Origin: JACPLA01 sp035291905
GTDB taxonomy: Bacteria; Bacteroidota; Ignavibacteria; UBA10030
NCBI GenBank assembly: GCA_035291905.1
Contig: DATDRF010000297.1
Location: forward strand, 4,400 to 68,399
Direction: 5' to 3'
Length of the DNA: 64,000 nt
Of the stretch, positions 1 through 8,310 are shown in pieces (position 1 is the first letter of the stretch; each line of letters begins with the position of its first letter). A program made the position numbers and the translations under genes. The notes under the pieces were generated by a model that saw nothing but the letters and a program-made list of their open reading frames with translations, did not search any database and was not told the origin of the DNA.

Positions 1-1052
1 AGATGCCGAAAAACGATGACAGCATCACGCAATACGTTCGATTCATCAAAATGGTCTGCGACGACGAGAAACTGATTTCTTTCGATGCCACAGCGCTCGC
101 GCAGATTATCGAGTTTGGTGTTCGTCTCTCGGGGCAACAAAAGAAGATCTCGACGCGCTTCAATATCATTGCAGATGTCGCCAGAGAGGCTCATTACTGG
201 GCACTGAAGGCCAAGAAGAAAGTCGTAACCGACGAATTCGTGGAGAAGGCAATTGAAGAGCGCCTCTACCGCGTGAAGCTGATCGAAGACAAAGTGCAGG
301 AACTGATATCTGACGGTACGTACCTGATCGATACAGACGGATCGGCGGTCGGACAGGTCAACGGACTTTCGGTCTATGACACGGGAGAACATGCATTCGG
401 CAGGCCGTCTCGCATAACTGCCAGAACATCGTTGGGACGGTCGGGGGTGATCAATATTGAGCGGGAAGCCGAATTGAGCGGGCCGACACACAATAAAGGC
501 GTGGCAATCCTGACGGGGTACCTCCGCAGCAAATTTGCCCAGCGAATTCCGCTGGTTATGGATGCCAGCATTACGTTTGAGCAGTCGTACGGCGGCATTG
601 ACGGTGACAGCGCATCCTCAACGGAGGTTTACGCAATTCTTTCGAGCCTTGCGGAAATCCCCCTGCGGCAGGACCTGGCAGTAACGGGCTCCGTCAACCA
701 AAAGGGAGAAATACAACCTATCGGAGGAGTAAACCTGAAGATCGAGGGCTTCTATGACTGCTGCAAAGCACGCGGTCTTACGGGGAGGCAGGGTGTTTTG
801 GTGCCGACAAAGAACGTCGGGGAGTTGATGTTGAGGGAGGAAATTGTTGAGGCGGTTAAGAAAAAACAATTCCACATTTACGCGATTGAAACGATCGGGC
901 AGGGGATCGAAGTTCTCACGGGAATCAAGGCGGGGAGTCAGGCAGCACATGGATCGTTCGAAAGGGGGACTGTTTTTGACCGGGCCTCGCGCCGGTTACA
1001 GGAATTCGCCCGGCTCTGGCATTCGTATGAAAAAGCGGGAAAAGTCGGTTAG
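1..1052 (+). CDS. Lon-family ATP-dependent protease, C-terminal part (5' truncated by window)
   Basis: This is the carboxy-terminal part of an S16 (Lon-like) serine protease. The open frame runs in from the window edge; the ATG at position 3 is probably internal, because the first ~90 residues already look like an AAA+ lid (helical, with a sensor-like stretch KKISTRFN). The rest is the protease domain: catalytic Ser in GIDGDSASSTE (about residue 203) and the partner Lys in GGVNLKIEGF (about residue 246), the Lon Ser-Lys dyad. The spacing to the lid and the ending shortly after the protease domain fit the LonB/LonC-like (AAA_32) proteins rather than classical Lon with its N-terminal LAN domain. 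It converges with the antiporter gene, only 14 bases away, with no hairpin between them. Family assignment is firm; the subfamily is inferred. Confidence 0.85.
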   Translation, partial: MPKNDDSITQYVRFIKMVCDDEKLISFDATALAQIIEFGVRLSGQQKKISTRFNIIADVAREAHYWALKAKKKVVTDEFVEKAIEERLYRVKLIEDKVQELISDGTYLIDTDGSAVGQVNGLSVYDTGEHAFGRPSRITARTSLGRSGVINIEREAELSGPTHNKGVAILTGYLRSKFAQRIPLVMDASITFEQSYGGIDGDSASSTEVYAILSSLAEIPLRQDLAVTGSVNQKGEIQPIGGVNLKIEGFYDCCKARGLTGRQGVLVPTKNVGELMLREEIVEAVKKKQFHIYAIETIGQGIEVLTGIKAGSQAAHGSFERGTVFDRASRRLQEFARLWHSYEKAGKVG

Positions 1053-1066
1053 CGGTCCGGACGGAA

Positions 1067-2758
1067 CTAGGGGAGCACTTCATCGCGACGTTTCAGGGCC
1101 CTAATTGTCGAACTGCGAATCTTCCGGAAGTTCTTATCCTCCCTTAGCAGGACGAGAGCCGCTATCTGCTCACCCGAGAGGATATGCGGAAGAATAACAT
1201 GATCTGCCCCCTCCTCGTAGAGCTTCAGCGCCTCTTTGACTGACGTTGCGTAGACGATAACCTTCCCCTTCACGTTTCTCGCTTTCAAATACTTCAGCAA
1301 AGCCTCGTTGCTCGTTCCGCGCAAAAAATCGTCCGGCAACGTGCAAACAATCACGCTTGCGTCCTGAATTCCAATTTCTTCAAGTGCATCGAAATGGCTT
1401 ATGTCGATGTATGAAGCCTTTATGTCCCGCCCTTTCAGCTTGTCAAGAACCAAAGGGTTGAAGTCCAGAACGTGAAGGAGCTCCCTTTCGGGCTCAAGTG
1501 CATCCACGATGGCGCTTCCGACTCGATGGCATCCCAGAATGAGAATCCGACCCTTTCCGTCCGTTTGGACGCTCTCCTCCTGAAAGTGGGAACTTCTGAT
1601 GCCAAGCCGCTCGAACATAGTCACCGCGAATCGGGCAAGACCATGGCTGTTCATCATCAGATACGTCGAGACGGTGGAGGTGACGACGAGCGTGATTGCG
1701 ATAAGGGAAACGATGTCACTGGAAATATGCTCGTAGCCAAGGCCGAGCGATGCAATGACAAGAGAGAACTCGCTGGATTGCGCAAGGGAGACAGACGAGA
1801 GTACTCCCACCCGCGTTCCGAGTTTCATGACATAACTGATGGGAACGATGGTTATGAATCGGCTCACGATGATGAAGCCGGAGAGAAGTAATCCGGTGAC
1901 AACAATCGACATGGAAGTGACGGTAATCTGCATGCCGAGCGAAACGAAAAACAGCGTGACGAAGAAATCGCGGAGTGATCGGATCTTTGCAATAACATCG
2001 TGACTGTAGGGAAACGTGGAGATACTGACGCCTGCGATCAAGGCACCCATCGCGATGGAGAAGTTCGCCTGCAGGGCCAAGCCGCACATGACTGAGCACC
2101 ATGCCATCGAGAGGATCAAAACCATTTCGGGGTTTCTTGCCACCCGCTTAAAGGCGGCCGGCAGTACATAACGGCTGACCAGAAAGCTGACGAGAACCAA
2201 AGCGATACCCTGTACTATTGAGAACACGACAGGGATAATCGACGGGTTGTTGATGTTTCCCTGGCCGGCAAGAACAAAAATAGCCAAGACGTCCTGAATA
2301 AGAAGGATACCGAGGGTAGCACGTCCCGGGAGCGTGTCCAATTCGCCGCGGTCGCTCAGCAGCTTTACGACGATCATCGTGCTGCTGAACGAGAGAGCAA
2401 CGCCAAGATATATTGCATCAAGGTCATGAAATCCAAGTGATACCGCGACGGCATATCCGAGAACAGAACACGCGACAACCTGGATGACTCCAATGACCGT
2501 TGAGGCGATTCCCGAGCGCGCGAATTTCTTCACGTCAATTTCAAGGCCCACGATGAACAGCAAGAACGCGAGTCCCAATTCCGAAAGCGTCGAAACATCA
2601 TCTTGATTCTGGACGAGCTGGAAGCCGTTCGGGCCGATCAACAAGCCGGCGGCGATGTATCCGAGGATGGGAGGTTGACGAAGGTACTGTGCGGCGTAGG
2701 CAAGAATCGATGCCGCAATAATGGCAGTGCCGATCGTCAGGAGAATGGTCGAATGCAT
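1067..2758 (-). CDS. CPA2-family (KefB-like) monovalent cation:proton antiporter with TrkA-N domain
   Basis: A 563-aa inner-membrane K+(Na+)/H+ antiporter. Residues 1 to ~385 form about twelve hydrophobic helices, beginning MHSTILLTIGTAIIAAS and including the CPA2 signature GLLIGPNG. Residues ~405-530 are a Rossmann TrkA-N/RCK domain (ILILGCHRVGSAI) that would bind a nucleotide ligand and gate transport. An upstream in-frame extension of 71 codons exists, but the ATG at 2758 begins directly with the first membrane helix and lies ~20 bases after a good promoter (2784-2812), so 2758 is chosen. It is divergent from a K+ channel gene that carries the same kind of regulatory domain. Family confidence is high; the ion transported is not determined. 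Confidence 0.9.
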   Translation of the reverse strand: MHSTILLTIGTAIIAASILAYAAQYLRQPPILGYIAAGLLIGPNGFQLVQNQDDVSTLSELGLAFLLFIVGLEIDVKKFARSGIASTVIGVIQVVACSVLGYAVAVSLGFHDLDAIYLGVALSFSSTMIVVKLLSDRGELDTLPGRATLGILLIQDVLAIFVLAGQGNINNPSIIPVVFSIVQGIALVLVSFLVSRYVLPAAFKRVARNPEMVLILSMAWCSVMCGLALQANFSIAMGALIAGVSISTFPYSHDVIAKIRSLRDFFVTLFFVSLGMQITVTSMSIVVTGLLLSGFIIVSRFITIVPISYVMKLGTRVGVLSSVSLAQSSEFSLVIASLGLGYEHISSDIVSLIAITLVVTSTVSTYLMMNSHGLARFAVTMFERLGIRSSHFQEESVQTDGKGRILILGCHRVGSAIVDALEPERELLHVLDFNPLVLDKLKGRDIKASYIDISHFDALEEIGIQDASVIVCTLPDDFLRGTSNEALLKYLKARNVKGKVIVYATSVKEALKLYEEGADHVILPHILSGEQIAALVLLREDKNFRKIRSSTIRALKRRDEVLP

Positions 2759-2783
2759 GAGGGATCTATTCGGAATTTCCGTT

Positions 2784-2812
2784 ATCCTACAAAATGTTTG
2801 CTCGAGGGTCAA
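2784..2812 (-). promoter_or_regulatory. Sigma-70-like promoter of the CPA2 antiporter gene
   Basis: Reading the minus strand: -35 TTGACC (2807-2812), 17-base spacer, -10 TAGGAT (2784-2789). Transcription would begin near 2777, about 20 bases before the ATG at 2758. A short perfect palindrome, CGGAA-T-TTCCG (2771-2781), sits at the expected start site and could be an operator. Confidence 0.55.
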
Positions 2813-2836
2813 CGCTGATGAGTAATCCCAGCGACA

Positions 2837-2864
2837 TTGATTTTTCTCATACTTCTCGTATATT
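2837..2864 (+). promoter_or_regulatory. Sigma-70-like promoter of the K+ channel / methyltransferase operon
   Basis: -35 TTGATT (2837-2842), 16-base spacer, -10 TATATT (2859-2864). The predicted start near 2871 lies after the GTG at 2868, so that codon is unlikely to be used and the ATG at 2886 is preferred for the channel. Confidence 0.55.
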
Positions 2865-2885
2865 GATGTGCACGCGTTTGGCCCC

Positions 2886-3884
2886 ATGACATCTACTCCC
2901 CGAAAACTGCTCCAGATCGTAGCTCTTACCGTCTTCATTCTCTCCACCGGGATCATCGGATACCATCTCATTGAGGGGTGGCCATTGTTTGACGCACTTT
3001 ATATGACTGTCATCACATTGGCGACTGTGGGCTACGGTGAGATCCATGCTCTTTCGTATGCAGGACGAGTCTTTACAATATTTCTGATCTTCGGAGGAAT
3101 GGGGATCCTCCTTTATGGAGTGACAGAAATGACCGCGTTTGTCGTCGAGGGTGAGATGACGGGGTACTTAAGGAGAAGAAACATGAAACAACGAATCGGA
3201 AAACTTTCTAACCACTATATACTGTGCGGGTGGGGCCTGAAAGGCGAACATGTGCTTGACGAACTAGAGAGGACGAAACGACAATGCGTCGTTGTCGAAA
3301 TGAATCCAGAGAAAGTGATGCGACTGAATGAACGGGATGCCATGGTGGTCGAAGGCGACGCCACGCAAGATGATGTGCTGATGACCGCCGGCATCAAGAA
3401 GGCCGCAGGTCTCGTTGCCACCCTGCCATCCGATAAGGACAATCTGTTCGTTGTTATTACTGCCCGAGGGCTCAATCCGCGTCTGCGGATTGTATCCAAG
3501 CTGGACGAAATCGGAGCTCAGGAAAAGTTTCTCCGCAGCGGTGCCGACAGCACCGTATCGACAAATTTCATCGGCGGCCTTCGCATGGCCTCTGAGCTCG
3601 TGAGGCCCGATGCCGTGAATTTTCTGGACACGATGCTGAGGGACAACAGCTCCCTTCGGGTTGAAGACGTGCAGGTTGTGGGGAAATCAAAGTACCTCGG
3701 AAAGAGCATCAAACAGTGCGATCCCCTCGTCGACTCGGGCGTTCTCCTTTTTTCGATAAGACGCAAGAGCGGCTATGTGTTTAATCCTCCCAATACGACC
3801 ACGTTGGTTGAAGGCGACATACTCATTGTCATAGGATTGGCTGACAAGATTGCGGCACTTCGAACGAGCTTCGCGTTGAATTAG
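2886..3884 (+). CDS. Potassium channel protein (two-helix pore plus TrkA-N/TrkA-C, RCK type)
   Basis: A 332-aa K+ channel subunit. One transmembrane helix (~residues 8-26), a pore loop with selectivity filter TVGYGE (~residues 49-54), a second helix (~60-82), then a cytoplasmic RCK module: TrkA-N with the nucleotide loop GWGLKG (~residue 112) and TrkA-C (~residues 245-330). This MthK-like layout assembles as tetramers gated by a cytosolic ligand. The ATG at 2886 is chosen over GTG 2868 because the latter overlaps the predicted transcription start. The divergent neighbour is a K+/H+ antiporter with its own TrkA-N domain, so the pair probably serves K+ and pH homeostasis. The stop is two bases before the methyltransferase start. 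Confidence 0.9.
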   Translation: MTSTPRKLLQIVALTVFILSTGIIGYHLIEGWPLFDALYMTVITLATVGYGEIHALSYAGRVFTIFLIFGGMGILLYGVTEMTAFVVEGEMTGYLRRRNMKQRIGKLSNHYILCGWGLKGEHVLDELERTKRQCVVVEMNPEKVMRLNERDAMVVEGDATQDDVLMTAGIKKAAGLVATLPSDKDNLFVVITARGLNPRLRIVSKLDEIGAQEKFLRSGADSTVSTNFIGGLRMASELVRPDAVNFLDTMLRDNSSLRVEDVQVVGKSKYLGKSIKQCDPLVDSGVLLFSIRRKSGYVFNPPNTTTLVEGDILIVIGLADKIAALRTSFALN

Positions 3885-3886
3885 AA

Positions 3887-4621
3887 ATGACAATTCGCCA
3901 CCTTGTGGTTTTCAAAGATTGCTTTCGTCACCTCTCCAGGGTGCCCGATCGCAGCGTTGACCTCCTCCTCACGGATCCTCCGTACGGACAGGACTATTCG
4001 ACGGGGAGGCAGAAACATACGGTTCGCAAAACCACCCGTATCATCAACGACACCGCCGCGCTGGATATTCCCGCGCTCATGCGCGAATTCGACCGGGTAA
4101 CGAAAGACGAAAGTCACGTATATATCTTTACCAGCTGGAAGACCGTCGATCGATGGAAAAAGGAATTTGAGCGGTACTTCGTCCTTAAGAATATCCTCAT
4201 CTGGTCAAAGGATAATCACACGGCCGGAGACCTGTCATGGAGTTATGCACAGTCATATGAAATGATCCTGTTTGGGATGAAGGGAAGAAGAAGGCTGCAC
4301 GGGGGAAGGGATCGGGACAGTGTCTACTACCCGAAAGTGAAATCACACCAGCAGATGCATCTGCTTCAAAAACCGGAACAGCTGATCGAATATCTTATCA
4401 GGAAGTCATCGAATCCCGGGGATACAGTCCTGGATCCGTTTGGGGGATCGGGAACAGTGGGGATGTGCTGTGCGCGGTTGAAACGGAACAGTATTCAGTT
4501 CGAAATAGACGGAAGATTCAAGGCTTCCCTCCTTCAACGACTAAAGTCGGGAATTCCGGAGGGTTCAACGCAGGAAATACTTATCGAGGAGACAAAAAGA
4601 AAAGGGGCGACGCGTCTATGA
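3887..4621 (+). CDS. Orphan DNA methyltransferase (N6-adenine/N4-cytosine family)
   Basis: A 244-aa S-adenosylmethionine-dependent DNA amino-methyltransferase (N6_N4_Mtase family). The catalytic motif IV DPPYGQDY (~residues 31-38) precedes the AdoMet motif I DPFGGSGT (~residues 186-193), the beta-class order. The target-recognition region would lie between them. The gene starts two bases after the K+ channel stop and is probably co-transcribed with it; no restriction endonuclease is adjacent, so it looks like a solitary regulatory or phage-derived methyltransferase. Its 3' end overlaps a hairpin that terminates the converging gene. Base specificity (A or C) cannot be decided from the motif. 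Confidence 0.85.
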   Translation: MTIRHLVVFKDCFRHLSRVPDRSVDLLLTDPPYGQDYSTGRQKHTVRKTTRIINDTAALDIPALMREFDRVTKDESHVYIFTSWKTVDRWKKEFERYFVLKNILIWSKDNHTAGDLSWSYAQSYEMILFGMKGRRRLHGGRDRDSVYYPKVKSHQQMHLLQKPEQLIEYLIRKSSNPGDTVLDPFGGSGTVGMCCARLKRNSIQFEIDGRFKASLLQRLKSGIPEGSTQEILIEETKRKGATRL

Positions 4622-4631
4622 CGGTCGCCCC
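4595..4631 (-). terminator. Rho-independent terminator of the small secreted-protein gene
   Basis: Perfect 8-bp stem GGGGCGAC (4604-4611) / GTCGCCCC (4624-4631) with a 12-base loop. Read on the minus strand it is followed by TTTTCTTTTTG. It lies inside the last codons of the converging methyltransferase gene. Confidence 0.75.
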
Positions 4632-4656
4632 CTCGGCGTAACCCCACAGCAGCGAC

Positions 4657-5031
4657 TCACATCTTTGCCATTGCTACGCTTCGGACCATGATTCCGTTCA
4701 CGCCGCCCTTCGCCCGAACATAGCCTTTCGCTTCAACATTGTGACCGACGTGGTCAACGAGAAGATGATTGGGATTGTTCTTATGGTCGTCCGGGAGGAG
4801 TGAAACATACACTTTCCCGTCTGCCGTCAGAATCCCCAACGCTCCCCCCGCCTTGGCGCATGCCTTTGCACAAGCAACATGATCCTCTCCGCGGGCTCCG
4901 CTCGAGAGATAGCACGCCACATCAATGACTTCCCCCGTAATAGTAGCCTCCTTCGACACAGGCTTTTCCTGACCGAATGTAACCGCCGCAAGCATGATTG
5001 AGACGGCCGCAAGGATAAGGATATTCCTCAT
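4657..5031 (-). CDS. Small secreted conserved hypothetical protein
   Basis: A 124-aa protein with a clear signal peptide (MRNILILAAVSIMLAAVTFG, cleavage near residue 20). The mature part has a conserved-looking core, GEVIDVACYL then two cysteines in CAKACAKAG and LGILTADGKVYVSL, suggesting a small periplasmic beta-rich domain with three cysteines that could bind metal or form a disulfide. I know similar short exported proteins in FCB bacteria but no assigned function. The ATG is preceded by a strong ribosome-binding site (GGAGGTCTT) and the gene ends in its own terminator, so it is monocistronic. Confidence 0.65.
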   Translation of the reverse strand: MRNILILAAVSIMLAAVTFGQEKPVSKEATITGEVIDVACYLSSGARGEDHVACAKACAKAGGALGILTADGKVYVSLLPDDHKNNPNHLLVDHVGHNVEAKGYVRAKGGVNGIMVRSVAMAKM

Positions 5032-5121
5032 AAGACCTCCAAGATATTGATCGTTGAAAAAAGAGCCGGCGTATGGAACGACTTTTTAACACGCATGACG
5101 CATAGTCAGTTCCCAAGGGGT

Positions 5122-6294
5122 CTACGACGTTGCGGGGGCCGCAAAGAAATGGGCAAAACGGTCGATTGCCGCACGAAATTCCGGACCAGGGGAAAGCAGG
5201 CTGAGGACAAGATGTGGCCCGCCTGTGACGTCGAACAGATAGCCCGGGTGGACAAGGATATTCTCCTTTTCAAGCAAAGCAAGGGACCACTCTTCGTCGG
5301 ACCTGGTGGCAGGAACCCGGATCATTGCGTTCCATCCCCCCTCGCTTCGAAGGAGCGAGCAGTCTCTCACGGAAACCGACCGGAGAAATGAGTAGTTCTC
5401 TCTGATCCTCTCGTGAAGAGGGGTTGAGAATAGGTGGATTTCGCCAAGAATTTCGGGGAGTACTATCTGGGAGGCCGTCGAGACCGAAAGAAATGTATCG
5501 GCGATTATCTCGATTCTGCCGAGAGCTCCGTTAACCCACCCGGCCGGCCCACCCAGGCACATCCAGGCGAGTTTCAATTGCGGCAGGCCGGCAAGCTTGG
5601 AGAGCCCGTTGAGCACTACCGTGGCACAATCGGTGCTTCCCGCAAATGTCGGAGGGATCTTCTCATGCGGGTCAAGAGGGAAAGAATGAAATACCTCGTC
5701 GATGATTAGCGGAATGCCGCGACGGCCGGCAGTGGCAACGAGGAATTCCCGCTCGTCTTCCTTGACGAAGGAACCGGCCGGATTTGAGGGGTGAAGCAGG
5801 AGCACGGCGCGGGTCTGAGAATTCAAGGCCCTGGTGAATGAATCGCGGTCGATATACCATTCGCCGTCGTAGACAAGGTCATACACGGAAACCCTGATAT
5901 CGTGAAGATCCGCGAGTGTGTCAAAAAGCGGATAGCTTGGGCGGGGAAGAAGAACCTGATCTCCGGGATTGCACAACAGGCGAAAAAGAAATGAATAGGC
6001 CTCGCTCGTGCTGCTTGTCAGCACAATCGATTCCGGATTTACCGAGGCTCTCTGTCCGGCGTAGTAGTCAGAAATTGCCCGCCTGGCAGCGGGGAGGCCT
6101 TTAGGAGTTGGATCATATGAAAGGATCTGCGGGCGTGCGAACCGTTCAAGGAACTTGATCGACGGGGTTAGCCCACATCGGGTGGGATTTGATTCGGTGA
6201 GGTCAAGAATGGACTCACCCTGCAATCGCTTCCGATTAAGGAGAGCCGTCAACCGATTTGCGTGAAGGTTCCACTCTGTGCGGGATGAAAACAT
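5122..6294 (-). CDS. PLP-dependent aminotransferase, class I/II
   Basis: A ~390-aa fold-type I aminotransferase. Visible features are LDLTESNPTRCG near the start (substrate arm), the cofactor-binding YDPTPKGLPAAR (~residues 60-71), the NPAGS loop, the Asp that contacts the pyridine nitrogen in LIIDEVFHSFP, and the Schiff-base Lys in NGLSKLAGLPQLKLAW. It resembles aspartate/alanine-type enzymes; substrate unknown. ATG 6294 is 14 bases after the typA stop; an alternative start at 6357 would overlap typA and adds 21 basic residues without family similarity. Neither has a good Shine-Dalgarno sequence, so the start is uncertain. Co-transcribed with typA. Confidence 0.85.
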   Translation of the reverse strand: MFSSRTEWNLHANRLTALLNRKRLQGESILDLTESNPTRCGLTPSIKFLERFARPQILSYDPTPKGLPAARRAISDYYAGQRASVNPESIVLTSSTSEAYSFLFRLLCNPGDQVLLPRPSYPLFDTLADLHDIRVSVYDLVYDGEWYIDRDSFTRALNSQTRAVLLLHPSNPAGSFVKEDEREFLVATAGRRGIPLIIDEVFHSFPLDPHEKIPPTFAGSTDCATVVLNGLSKLAGLPQLKLAWMCLGGPAGWVNGALGRIEIIADTFLSVSTASQIVLPEILGEIHLFSTPLHERIRENYSFLRSVSVRDCSLLRSEGGWNAMIRVPATRSDEEWSLALLEKENILVHPGYLFDVTGGPHLVLSLLSPGPEFRAAIDRFAHFFAAPATS

Positions 6295-6307
6295 GCCGGG
6301 GGGAGAT

Positions 6308-8158
6308 TCAGGCAAGCGTTTCTTCAGGCTTCTTGCGCGATAGGCGATTTCTTTCATTATGGTCGAGATACCGCTTGCGGAGGCGAATGCTCTTGGGAGT
6401 TATCTCCACGAACTCATCGTCACCAATCCATTCAATTGCCTGTTCCAGAGTTGGGAGTCTCGGCGGTTCAAGCCGTATTGCTTCATCGGAGCCCGACGCG
6501 CGCATGTTCGTGAGATGTTTTGTCTTACAGACGTTCACGACCATATCCTGCTCCCTTGAGTTTTCGCCGACGATCATTCCCGCATAGACTCTGGTTCCTG
6601 GCTCGACGAAGAACGTTGACCGTTCCTGAAGCTTCCCCATCGCGTAGGCAACGGCAATTCCGTCTTCAAGGGAGATGATGGCTCCCCGGGTTCGGTGTGC
6701 AAGCTCGCCTTTGAAGGGTTCATACCCGTGAAAATTGTGGTGCAGAATGCCGTTCCCCTTCGTTTGAGTCATGAACTCAGATCGGAAACCGATCAACCCG
6801 CGTGCAGGCACGATAAACTCCAGTCTCGTGTTGCCCTGGGCCTGAATCATGTTTCTCATCTCACCCCGCCGTTGACCGAGGTTTTCTATGACCGCGCCCA
6901 CAAATTCGTCCGGGACATCGATGATCACGTGTTCCATCGGCTCCGACACGACGTCGTCGATTCGTTTGAGAATCACCTCCGGCCGCGAGACCTGAAACTC
7001 AAACCCTTCCCGCCTCATTGTCTCAATGAGAATGGCGAGATGAAGTTCTCCTCTTCCGCTTACCTTGAATATGTCTGGTGAATCCGTTAACTCCACACGC
7101 AGGCTCACGTTCGAGCGCAGCTCCCTTGCCAGGCGCTCGCCGAGGTTACGCGTTGTTACGTAACGGCCTTCCTGTCCTGCAAACGGCGAGTTATTAACCA
7201 TAAAATTCATCGAAAGGGTGGGTTCCTCAATCGAAACAAAGGGAAGCGGTGTCGGATCCGCGGCGTCGGCTATCGTTTCGCCGATATCGACATCTTCCAT
7301 GCCTGCAATGGCAATGATGTCGCCCGCGCCGGCCTCCTTGATCTCAATGCGCTTCAATCCCTCAAACGTATAGATTTTTGTCACCCGCGCGTCTTCAGGT
7401 TTTCCGTCGCGGTGGATGATCTTCATGGGAGAGCCGAGTTTGATGGTGCCGCGTGAAATTCTTCCTATTCCCAGCCTTCCAAGGTAGTCGCTATAGTCGA
7501 TCGTTGTAACCAGCATTTGAAAAGGGGAAACAAGGTCCCCCGGCGGCGGTGGGACTTTCGAAACAATGGCGTCAAAAAGAGGCTCCAGATTGAGGCTCTC
7601 CTCATTCATCTCGCGCTTTGCGATCCCCTGTTTTGCGATGCAATAGAGGGCAGGGAAATCCAGCTGGTGGTCGTGTGCCCCCAGCGAGAGGAAGAGCTCA
7701 AAGACTTCGTCGAGCACTTCATGCGGACGGGCGTCTTTGCGGTCAATCTTGTTGATGACAACAATAGGCTGAAGATGCAGTTCGAGAGATTTCTTGAGTA
7801 CGAACTTTGTTCCCGGGAGAGGTCCTTCCGCCGCGTCAACCAAGAGGAGAACTCCGTCGACCATTTTCAGTGTTCTTTCGACTTCGCCGGCGAAATCCGC
7901 GTGGCCCGGCGTATCGACAATGTTGATCTTGATTCCCTTGGGGTTGGCCTTCGTGTGATAGAAGACAGAGGTATTCTTGGCAAGGATCGTAATACCCCGC
8001 TCGCGCTCGAGCTCGTTGGAGTCCATGACGCGGGTTACCAGGTCCTGATTTGCACGGAACGTACCGGTCTGGCGCAACATGTGATCCACGAGCGTCGTTT
8101 TGCCGTGATCGACGTGTGCAATAATGGCGATATTACGTATGTCTTCCCTACGCTGCAT
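6308..8158 (-). CDS. typA: Ribosome-associated translational GTPase TypA/BipA
   Basis: A 616-aa translation-factor GTPase, the normal length for TypA/BipA. Domain order: G domain with Walker A AHVDHGKTTL (residues ~14-23), switch II DTPGHADF and NKID; domain II; the EF-G-like domains III and V; and the TypA-specific C-terminal region. It binds the 70S ribosome and assists assembly and stress or low-temperature growth. ATG 8158 has GGAAGAG about 12 bases upstream. The gene is insulated from the upstream outer-membrane gene by two tandem terminators and is followed by the aminotransferase. Confidence 0.97.
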   Translation of the reverse strand: MQRREDIRNIAIIAHVDHGKTTLVDHMLRQTGTFRANQDLVTRVMDSNELERERGITILAKNTSVFYHTKANPKGIKINIVDTPGHADFAGEVERTLKMVDGVLLLVDAAEGPLPGTKFVLKKSLELHLQPIVVINKIDRKDARPHEVLDEVFELFLSLGAHDHQLDFPALYCIAKQGIAKREMNEESLNLEPLFDAIVSKVPPPPGDLVSPFQMLVTTIDYSDYLGRLGIGRISRGTIKLGSPMKIIHRDGKPEDARVTKIYTFEGLKRIEIKEAGAGDIIAIAGMEDVDIGETIADAADPTPLPFVSIEEPTLSMNFMVNNSPFAGQEGRYVTTRNLGERLARELRSNVSLRVELTDSPDIFKVSGRGELHLAILIETMRREGFEFQVSRPEVILKRIDDVVSEPMEHVIIDVPDEFVGAVIENLGQRRGEMRNMIQAQGNTRLEFIVPARGLIGFRSEFMTQTKGNGILHHNFHGYEPFKGELAHRTRGAIISLEDGIAVAYAMGKLQERSTFFVEPGTRVYAGMIVGENSREQDMVVNVCKTKHLTNMRASGSDEAIRLEPPRLPTLEQAIEWIGDDEFVEITPKSIRLRKRYLDHNERNRLSRKKPEETLA

Positions 8159-8195
8159 TTAATTACTCGCTCTTCCTAAAATGTTGAGGTTCGGA

Positions 8196-8229
8196 AAACA
8201 AAAAATGCCTCGGCTAGTACCGGAGGCAT
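8196..8229 (-). terminator. Terminator hairpin 2 upstream of typA
   Basis: Imperfect hairpin (8205-8229) with arms ATGCCTCGG and CCGGAGGCAT, one bulged base. On the minus strand it is followed by TTTTTTGTTTT. It is the second of two intrinsic terminators after the DUF6588-like gene. Confidence 0.65.
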
Positions 8230-8253
8230 GGATAAGATACGAAATTCTTCGGC

Positions 8254-8287
8254 GAAAAACAAAAAGGCCGGCAAAGTCGCCGGCCTT
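8254..8287 (-). terminator. Terminator hairpin 1 after the DUF6588-like gene
   Basis: Perfect 9-bp stem AAGGCCGGC (8264-8272) / GCCGGCCTT (8279-8287), 6-base loop, followed on the minus strand by TTTTGTTTTTC. It begins 24 bases after the stop at 8311. Confidence 0.85.
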
Positions 8288-8310
8288 CAGTTTGTGCAAA
8301 GAATTCTTGC

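Noticed and set aside
2759..2971. 71-codon N-terminal extension of the KefB-like protein
   Set aside because: It lacks similarity, overlaps the promoter at 2784-2812 and the channel gene promoter.
3887..4621. Part of a restriction-modification system
   Set aside because: No endonuclease or specificity gene is adjacent; the methyltransferase follows a K+ channel gene.
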